Positions 50,893 through 55,154 of a stretch of DNA of 55,154 bases are shown here, piece after piece. Location: contig CAJULB010000007.1 of the NCBI GenBank assembly GCA_910587005.1, positions 1 to 55,154 of the forward strand, read 5' to 3'. Each line of letters opens with the position of its first letter. The first letter of the stretch is position 1. The position numbers and the translations under genes are program-made. Source of the stretch: an uncultured Christensenellaceae bacterium. GTDB taxonomy: Bacteria; Bacillota; Clostridia; Christensenellales; Borkfalkiaceae. The notes under the pieces are model-generated. The model saw only the letters and a list, made by a program, of their open reading frames with translations, was not told the origin of the DNA and searched no databases.

Positions 50893-51093
50893 ATGGCTAA
50901 AATAACTAAGGATACTTTAATAATGGACTGTCTTAAAATCAATCCCAACAGCGCGGAAATTTTGCAGGCTGTCGGTATGCACTGCCTCGGCTGCGCTATG
51001 GCTCACGGCGAAACGATAGAGCAGGCTGTTTACGTTCACGGCAACGATTTGGACGCGCTTTTGAAAAAGCTTAACGAAGGCGTTGAGGACTGA
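50893..51093 (+). CDS. DUF1858 (redox-disulfide) protein
   Basis: 66 residues. Characteristic DUF1858 / TIGR03980 motif GMHCLGCAMAHGETIEQA with a CxxC pair, near the middle of the protein; the N-terminus (TKDTLIMDCLKINPNSAEILQ) is also typical. Members occur beside hybrid-cluster proteins and are thought to take part in redox or disulfide chemistry. No hybrid-cluster protein is seen here. The Shine-Dalgarno TAGGAG precedes ATG 50893. A terminator follows. Confidence 0.9.
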   Translation: MAKITKDTLIMDCLKINPNSAEILQAVGMHCLGCAMAHGETIEQAVYVHGNDLDALLKKLNEGVED

Positions 51094-51132
51094 TTTCGAT
51101 AAATTTTATTGAAAAATTATATAAACAAATAT

Positions 51133-51175
51133 CCCGCCCGAACGCGCAGTCAAGCGTTCGGGCGGGAGCTTTTTA
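51133..51175 (+). terminator. Terminator of the DUF1858 gene
   Basis: CCCGCCCGAACGC and GCGTTCGGGCGGG pair over an 8-nt loop, followed by AGCTTTTTAAT. Confidence 0.8.
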
Positions 51176-51212
51176 ATTTCCATTCTTTGCATACGCTGGA
51201 AAATTTTTTGCA

Positions 51213-51241
51213 TTGCCCCGACGTATAACTTCTGATATAAT
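51213..51241 (+). promoter_or_regulatory. Promoter of the NlpC/P60 gene
   Basis: TTGCCC (51213-51218), 17-nt spacer, TATAAT (51236-51241). Confidence 0.7.
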
Positions 51242-51283
51242 GGCCTTAGGGTAGGTTAAACGAGGAGGTTAATACGTTAAACT

Positions 51284-52168
51284 ATGAAATCGAAATTTAA
51301 AAAACTTGCCGCAATAGCCGCGGCGCTGACAATGACTGCGACGCTTGGCGGTTGCGCGGTTACGGCAAAAAAAGAACCCGACAACGAAGAAATTGATATT
51401 ACGGAACAATTCCCCGATATGGGCAACGAGGGCGGAAACGTTGAAGCTCCGCCCGAAATTGAAACCCCGCCCGTTACCGGGGAGCCGACTGTTCCCGTAA
51501 CTCCGTCTGTTCCCGAAGCTCCGCCAAAGGTTAAAACCGTTTCTTACATAACGGCAACGGCAAGCGGAGTAAATCTGCGCTCGGGCGCGGGCACTAATTT
51601 CGCGGTAAAGGGTACGGCGGAAAAGTCTACGCTTTACGCAAATAACGGCGCTTCCGGCGGTTGGTATAAAACGGGTTATAAAAACGGAACGGCGTATCTT
51701 TCGGCGAAATACGGAAAAACAGTCGAAATGACCGCAAGCGAGGACGAGCGTATCGAGGCGGTTATTGCCGAGGGTACAAAGCTGTTGGGTACGGCTTATG
51801 TTTGGGGCGCGGTGCGCTACCACGACGGAGAAGGACATTTTTTAAAGAACTTCTCAACGGGCGCGTTTGACTGCTCGTCGCTGATGCAATACATATTTTA
51901 TATGGGCGCGCACGTAAAATTGCAGGTAACTACGCGTACGCAGATTTATCAGGGCAAAACCGTAACAAAATCGCAGTTAAAGCGCGGAGATTTGATGTTT
52001 TTCACAAACGAATCGCGCAAAAACAACACGGGCGTTGAAAGGGTAGGTCACGTTGCGCTGTATCTCGGCGATAACTGGATATTGCACACGGCCTCCGACT
52101 ATGCTAAAATCGAGCAGATTTCGGCAACGAGGTGGAGCTACTTTATTCAGGGCCAGCGCATATTCTAA
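51284..52168 (+). CDS. SH3-NlpC/P60 cell-wall hydrolase lipoprotein
   Basis: 294 residues. Signal peptide with lipobox LGGC (Cys 24). A Pro/Glu-rich linker to about residue 85 spans the wall. An SH3b domain follows (ASGVNLRSGAGTNFAVKGTAEK, WYKTGYKNGTAYLS). The C-terminal NlpC/P60 peptidase has Cys in GAFDCSSLMQYIF, His in RVGHVALYLGDN, and a further His in ILHTASD. It cleaves peptidoglycan stem peptides. AGGAGG is present but 15 nt from the ATG, longer than usual. Own promoter and terminator. Confidence 0.9.
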   Translation: MKSKFKKLAAIAAALTMTATLGGCAVTAKKEPDNEEIDITEQFPDMGNEGGNVEAPPEIETPPVTGEPTVPVTPSVPEAPPKVKTVSYITATASGVNLRSGAGTNFAVKGTAEKSTLYANNGASGGWYKTGYKNGTAYLSAKYGKTVEMTASEDERIEAVIAEGTKLLGTAYVWGAVRYHDGEGHFLKNFSTGAFDCSSLMQYIFYMGAHVKLQVTTRTQIYQGKTVTKSQLKRGDLMFFTNESRKNNTGVERVGHVALYLGDNWILHTASDYAKIEQISATRWSYFIQGQRIF

Positions 52169-52190
52169 AATTATGACGTAAAAATTAAAA

Positions 52191-52221
52191 GCGGGCGCGG
52201 ACTTTTTAAGTCCGCGCCCGC
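52191..52221 (+). terminator. Terminator of the NlpC/P60 gene
   Basis: GCGGGCGCGGACTT and AAGTCCGCGCCCGC form a perfect 14-bp stem; tail GTTCTTTAT. Confidence 0.75.
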
Positions 52222-52243
52222 GTTCTTTATCAAAACAAAACTA

Positions 52244-52735
52244 TCAGACGTCAATTGCCGACGGTTCTGAAATAACCGCCTTTTTTGTGCGCGTAAGACA
52301 AACTATATTCAAAATCAAGCTTGCAACGGCAAGCAAAATCGCGGAAGCGGCAATTATAAATATCAAAACCGAAAGCGCGCCGACATCGTTGTAAAGCGCG
52401 TACACGCCGTATACAAGCGCAAAAATATTCGCGGGGATAATAACTGCGTCAACCGCAAGTGAAACGGTGGAAAATATTTTTGAAATTTTTCCGCCTTTAA
52501 CCGAGGTTAAAATAGCCCCGCCGCCCGTAACGGTGTTTGCGATTCCCGTGCCGAGTACCACCAAAAACAAAAAGCCCGTCAGCAAAAACGCGGGTATCGC
52601 CGCCATAAAAAACAGCGAAAACGACATAAGCAGGCAGAAAAAAGCTATAAACGCTATCAAAGCTGCGTCAATAAACAGCACCGCGCCCAGAATAACGTTT
52701 AAAACTCCTGCGGAAAATCCTAATTTATTGTTCAT
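52244..52735 (-). CDS. Small four-segment membrane protein, paralogue
   Basis: 163 residues with four hydrophobic segments and a polar C-terminus. I do not recognise the family. It is similar in layout and N-terminal sequence (MNNKLGFSAGVLNVILGA) to the interrupted gene just upstream (MNKKLSVVTAVLNFFVAL), so the two arose by tandem duplication. It overlaps that gene by 4 nt (ATGA) and is the last gene of a three-gene operon. Confidence 0.65.
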   Translation of the reverse strand: MNNKLGFSAGVLNVILGAVLFIDAALIAFIAFFCLLMSFSLFFMAAIPAFLLTGFLFLVVLGTGIANTVTGGGAILTSVKGGKISKIFSTVSLAVDAVIIPANIFALVYGVYALYNDVGALSVLIFIIAASAILLAVASLILNIVCLTRTKKAVISEPSAIDV

Positions 52736-53244
52736 GCTTTTTCTTTTCCGACATTTGTTAATGCGGAATTATCCGTTCCGCGCTTTATGCTTTTTAAGGT
52801 TACAAGGTTCAAAACAAAGCTTGCCGCGGCAAGGGTAAGGGGTATAAGGGTATATAAAAGCAAACTGTAATTGCCGCCCGCCGTTGAGATAAGCGCTTCA
52901 AACATAAACGAAACAACAACCAGACCGCAAAGCCCGCAAACTATGCCCGCAAGCACCGTGCTTACCAGTGTAAAGAATTAAAGCTTTTCGGTATCGCGCT
53001 TTTTAACGGCAAGCAAACCCTTTATATTTATTATGGTAAAAGCTGTTCCGCCGCCCGCAAACAATAATACGCCGAAACCGAGAAAGGGGAAAGCCAAAAT
53101 TCCCGCTATTGCGGCGTAGCCGAGGCTGTCGAAGTTAACGGTGAGCAGTATAAGCAGATATAAAAAGCCTGCCGCCGCCGCAATAAATGCCAATGCAACG
53201 AAAAAATTTAAAACCGCTGTAACAACGCTTAATTTTTTGTTCAT
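52732..53244 (-). pseudogene. Membrane-protein gene interrupted by an in-frame TAA
   Basis: The frame from ATG 53244 stops at TAA 52978-52980 after 88 residues (ending DTEKL). The same frame continues without shift to 52732 and encodes the missing half (FFTLVSTVLAGIVCGLCG and onward). The 169-codon whole aligns with the 163-aa paralogue immediately downstream, with the stop at the point matching SKI-FSTVS. The distal part has no good start or SD of its own. Both ends keep 4-nt overlaps with neighbours. A recent nonsense mutation or an assembly or base-calling error are the alternatives; readthrough is possible but unsupported. Confidence 0.75.
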
Positions 53245-53489
53245 AAATTTTCTCCGTTGTTATCGGAATTGACTTTTCCCGTTATGAAATCGCCTTTTGG
53301 TGCGGGAGAGTTTAATTTTGCTTCGTCTTTTTCCTGCTTGTTTTTAAACATAAACATTAAAGCGGCGAAAATTACCGCTCCGCCCAAGGGTATAAAACCC
53401 CAAAATTTAAAATATGCGAATATGAACACGGTTACGGCGGTGCATATAACCGCAAGTATGCAAAAAGTTATCCTTAAAATCTTATACAT
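53241..53489 (-). CDS. Small two-segment membrane protein, unknown
   Basis: 82 residues with two hydrophobic segments (residues 5-25 and 30-48) and a hydrophilic tail. No family is recognised. First gene of the three-gene operon; it overlaps the next by 4 nt. The -10 (TATTAT, 53496-53501) ends 6 nt before the ATG, so the transcript is probably leaderless. Confidence 0.6.
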   Translation of the reverse strand: MYKILRITFCILAVICTAVTVFIFAYFKFWGFIPLGGAVIFAALMFMFKNKQEKDEAKLNSPAPKGDFITGKVNSDNNGENL

Positions 53490-53495
53490 AATTAT

Positions 53496-53524
53496 ATAAT
53501 ATATATTTTAAGCGGTTATGTCAA
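53496..53524 (-). promoter_or_regulatory. Promoter of the small membrane-protein operon (leaderless)
   Basis: Minus strand: TTGACA (53519-53524), 17-nt spacer, TATTAT (53496-53501). Confidence 0.65.
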
Positions 53525-53564
53525 GTAATCGCCGGTTGCGGTTTTGTTGCGGAAATGGCTTCAT

Positions 53565-53674
53565 TGTCATTCTGAACGTAAGCGAAGAATCTGACTGTCA
53601 TATACTGAAAACCAAAAAACCTTAACTTACGTTGTAAACTACTTAGAGATGCTTCGCCAAGGCTCAGCATGACA
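53565..53674. repeat. 110-bp MITE-like repeat, copy D
   Basis: The ends are inverted repeats: left TGTCATTCTGAACG, right (reverse complement) TGTCATGCTGAGCC, continuing into AGCATCTCTAAG. The interior CTTACGTTGTAAA is shared with copy C. Length equals copy A exactly. It lies between convergent or adjacent units without a gene. Confidence 0.8.
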
Positions 53675-53696
53675 CGTTTCAATCTGATAATATTTA

Positions 53697-53730
53697 AAGC
53701 CCGCGGAGCGTTTAAATGCTTCGCGGGCTT
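53697..53730 (-). terminator. Hairpin downstream of the XRE operon
   Basis: AAGCCCGCG and CGCGGGCTT form the stem, with an inner AGCG/TGCT pairing; the minus-strand tail is TTTAAATATT. Confidence 0.55.
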
Positions 53731-53745
53731 ACTTATTTATTCATA

Positions 53746-53967
53746 TTAAGTTTTAGCTCCGCTTTCGTCCTCTAAACCCAAAAGATAGTCGGCTGATACT
53801 TCAAAATATTGCGCAAGTAAGCGTATGTAAGTCAGCTTCGGCTCGCTTGTGCCGTCGCACCAGTTGCAAACGCTTTGCTTGCTGCATTTTAAATCAACCG
53901 CAAGCCTGTATTTTGAAATTTTATTTTCATTTATTAATTTGTTAAGCCTTACAGCGAAAATATCCAT
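53746..53967 (-). CDS. XRE-family regulator (third of three)
   Basis: 73 residues. Helix-turn-helix around KYRLAVDLKCSKQSVCNWCDG. The C-terminal tail FEVSADYLLGLEDESG is nearly identical to the tails at 38305 and 54171, even at DNA level, suggesting gene conversion or shared ancestry. It starts 4 nt after the preceding XRE gene ends, so it is the last gene of a three-XRE operon. Confidence 0.85.
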   Translation of the reverse strand: MDIFAVRLNKLINENKISKYRLAVDLKCSKQSVCNWCDGTSEPKLTYIRLLAQYFEVSADYLLGLEDESGAKT

Positions 53968-53971
53968 ATAG

Positions 53972-54184
53972 TTAATTATCTATACCTAATATGTAAGCGG
54001 GGTCGGCTTCGAGAACTTCGCAAAGCCTTGCAAATGTATCAAGCGCTGGCATTTTTCTGCCGTGCTTATAGCACGAAATCTGCGATTGCTTAATTCCTAC
54101 TTTGCGCGCTATTTCGGATTGTGAAAATTCACTTTGCGTTATTGCTTCCGCAAGCCGTGACTGAATTGTTTCAAGAGTTGCCAT
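53972..54184 (-). CDS. XRE-family regulator (second of three)
   Basis: 70 residues. Helix-turn-helix around FSQSEIARKVGIKQSQISCYKHG. Its C-terminal tail is different from its neighbours (EADPAYILGIDN), so it is an independent lineage. It overlaps the upstream XRE gene by 14 nt, consistent with translational coupling. Confidence 0.85.
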   Translation of the reverse strand: MATLETIQSRLAEAITQSEFSQSEIARKVGIKQSQISCYKHGRKMPALDTFARLCEVLEADPAYILGIDN

Positions 54185-54404
54185 TAGTTTTAGCTCCGCT
54201 TTCGTCCTCTAAACCCAACAGATAATCTGCCGATACTTCAAAAAACTCTGCTATGCACACCAATGTTTCAAAATCGGGTTGGCTTCGTCCGCATTCCCAA
54301 TCGCAAATACTGCTGTTGGTAGTTCTTAAAATTTCTGCAAGTTGCTTTTGCGTTAGATTTTTTATTTTTCGCAAATCTTTCAGTCTTTCGCTAAACAATT
54401 TCAT
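54171..54404 (-). CDS. XRE-family repressor of module 2
   Basis: 77 residues. Helix-turn-helix around LTQKQLAEILRTTNSSICDWECG, tail FEVSADYLLGLEDESG. Divergent from the Cys-rich gene at 54490, exactly as in module 1. The -10 TATTAT (54412-54417) lies 7 nt before the ATG, with no SD, so the mRNA is leaderless. The palindromes TAGG-N7-CCTA in the intergenic region are the likely sites. It heads a three-gene XRE operon. Confidence 0.88.
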   Translation of the reverse strand: MKLFSERLKDLRKIKNLTQKQLAEILRTTNSSICDWECGRSQPDFETLVCIAEFFEVSADYLLGLEDESGAKTNGNS

Positions 54405-54415
54405 AATATAAATAA

Positions 54416-54466
54416 TAGGGATTTTACCTAATTGTTGTTGACATTAGGAAAATTTCCTAATACAAT
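54416..54466. promoter_or_regulatory. Module 2 promoter with TAGG-N7-CCTA operators
   Basis: Rightward promoter TTGACA (54438-54443), spacer 54444-54460, TACAAT (54461-54466). The whole 17-nt spacer is the palindrome TTAGGAAAATTTCCTAA. A second copy, TAGGGATTTTACCTA (54416-54430), overlaps the leftward -10. The two operators are 29 bp apart, the same as operators 1 and 2 of module 1. Confidence 0.88.
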
Positions 54467-54489
54467 AAAGAAAACGCATAAGAGGCATT

Positions 54490-54660
54490 ATGAAACAAAA
54501 GAAGTGTTGCGAGAACTGTATTTATTTCGAAAGGCACTATGCCAGAATAAACGGCAAATTCGAGCCAATAGGCTGCGGACATTGCGCGAACAGTCTGGTT
54601 CCGCCGAAAAAGCGGAGGAAGTGTCCCCACATAAAAAATTGCAGGCTGTTCATAGATTAA
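54490..54660 (+). CDS. 56-aa Cys-rich (zinc-ribbon-like) protein, copy 2
   Basis: 56 residues behind AGAGG. Cysteines at 6, 7, 10, 29, 32, 45 and 51; 75 percent identical to the 38626 copy with the same length and the shared blocks IYFERHYA, IGCGHC and NSLVPPKKRRKC. Presumably a zinc-binding protein of unknown function, tightly repressed by the XRE protein encoded opposite it. Confidence 0.85.
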   Translation: MKQKKCCENCIYFERHYARINGKFEPIGCGHCANSLVPPKKRRKCPHIKNCRLFID

Positions 54661-54742
54661 TTATTTATAAATGAATAAAATTTTCGAAAAATGTCAAAAA
54701 TGAACTTGACGCAAATTTTTTGGAAAAATTTTGAAAAAACAT

Positions 54743-54771
54743 TTGACAATATATATTGCTTATGATATTTT
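54743..54771 (+). promoter_or_regulatory. rRNA promoter P1
   Basis: TTGACA (54743-54748), 17-nt spacer, TATTTT (54766-54771), within a very A+T-rich region. Confidence 0.7.
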
Positions 54772-54870
54772 AAAACGGCTGTCAGCGCGAACGGCTTGTC
54801 CCCGCCGCAAAAACCGCACAAAAAAGTCAAAAAATATTTAAAAATTTTGTAAAAAGTTTTTGAAAAACTA

Positions 54871-54899
54871 TTGACAAAGGGTTTTTGTTGTGATATTAT
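54871..54899 (+). promoter_or_regulatory. rRNA promoter P2
   Basis: TTGACA (54871-54876), 17-nt spacer, TATTAT (54894-54899). The 16S leader of about 200 nt that follows holds several small hairpins (CTCGCTGGTGAG, CCGAC/GTCGG, CGAACG/CGTTCG). Confidence 0.8.
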
Positions 54900-55103
54900 G
54901 GATAAGCTCGCTGGTGAGCACCGACTGTTTATGTCGGCTAATGAAGTTTAAAAATTGAATAGAAGGAAACGAATTTTTTAAAAAAGTTTCTGTCAATTAA
55001 CTTTGAAGTACAAATAGTACCAAAAAGCAAAGTCAGCAAAGATAAATGACTAAATAGTCGAGATAGAGCCACGAACGCGAAAACGTTCGGTTTTATACAA
55101 ATT

Positions 55104-55154
55104 AAACTTAAGAGTTTGATTCTGGCTCAGGATGAACGCTGGCGGCGTGCTTAA
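55104..55154 (+). rRNA. 16S ribosomal RNA, 5' end (partial)
   Basis: The universal AGAGTTTGATTCTGGCTCAG (55111-55130) followed by GATGAACGCTGGCGGCGTGC marks the start of 16S rRNA. The mature end lies about 7 nt earlier. The gene runs off the window. Confidence 0.97.

Noticed and set aside
1..55154. CRISPR array or intact insertion sequence
   Set aside because: No regularly spaced repeat array and no transposase gene are visible; the only multi-copy element is the 110-bp repeat.

Overview
The window looks like chromosome of an uncultured, probably anaerobic, gut-type Bacillota (Clostridia). I base this on the gene families present: glmM-glmS, ktrAB, an ABC-F gene of the Lsa type, a MalF/MalG/MsmX-like sugar importer, a divergent Spo0A-like regulator with 0A boxes, and DUF1858. 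Canonical TTGACA-17-TATAAT promoters and G+C-rich intrinsic terminators fit too. The species cannot be named from this sequence alone. The right edge runs into the 5' end of a 16S rRNA gene.

Layout. 1-730: probable end of an integrated element. It has a small ORF with a convergent, 3'-overlapping RNA (type I toxin-antitoxin-like) and a 45-nt 3' fragment of tRNA-Gln(CTG) typical of an attachment site. 739-8158: WYL regulator, DIP1984-family protein, rtcB, mntP, Spo0A-like regulator, uraA-upp. 8269-18000: amidase, GH3 glycosidase, comF, ktrB-ktrA, a 110-bp MITE-like repeat, glmM (apparently with an AUU start) and glmS. 18122-25839: membrane-anchored SF2 helicase, tyrosine phosphatase, DUF1461/YhhN-like membrane fusion, surface protein, radC-like gene, tRNA-Ser(TGA). 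25919-38296: AraC regulator and an eight-gene glycan-uptake operon (two related binding lipoproteins, a glycosidase-like enzyme, ABC importer, a lipoprotein with an ADP-ribosylglycohydrolase-like fold, importer ATPase). 38305-48551: XRE/Cys-rich module 1, pgcA, nucleotide-housekeeping genes, trmL, Na/Pi transporter, ABC-F gene with an attenuator-like leader, membrane protein. 48665-53489: M3 peptidase, DUF7660, DUF1858, NlpC/P60 lipoprotein, and a small membrane-protein operon containing one gene broken by an in-frame stop. 53746-54660: three XRE regulators and a second Cys-rich gene (module 2). 54661-55154: tandem rRNA promoters and start of 16S.

Most interesting points: (i) the XRE / 56-aa Cys-rich protein module occurs twice with the same promoter-operator geometry but different operator sequences; (ii) ten genes look leaderless, with the -10 box 6-9 nt before the start codon and no Shine-Dalgarno; (iii) glmM lacks any AUG/GUG/UUG start and sits behind a 93-nt in-frame duplication of its own start region; (iv) three copies of a 110-bp inverted-repeat element; (v) the convergent small-ORF/antisense locus beside the tRNA-Gln fragment. 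All functional statements are inferences from sequence read by eye; no database search was run.
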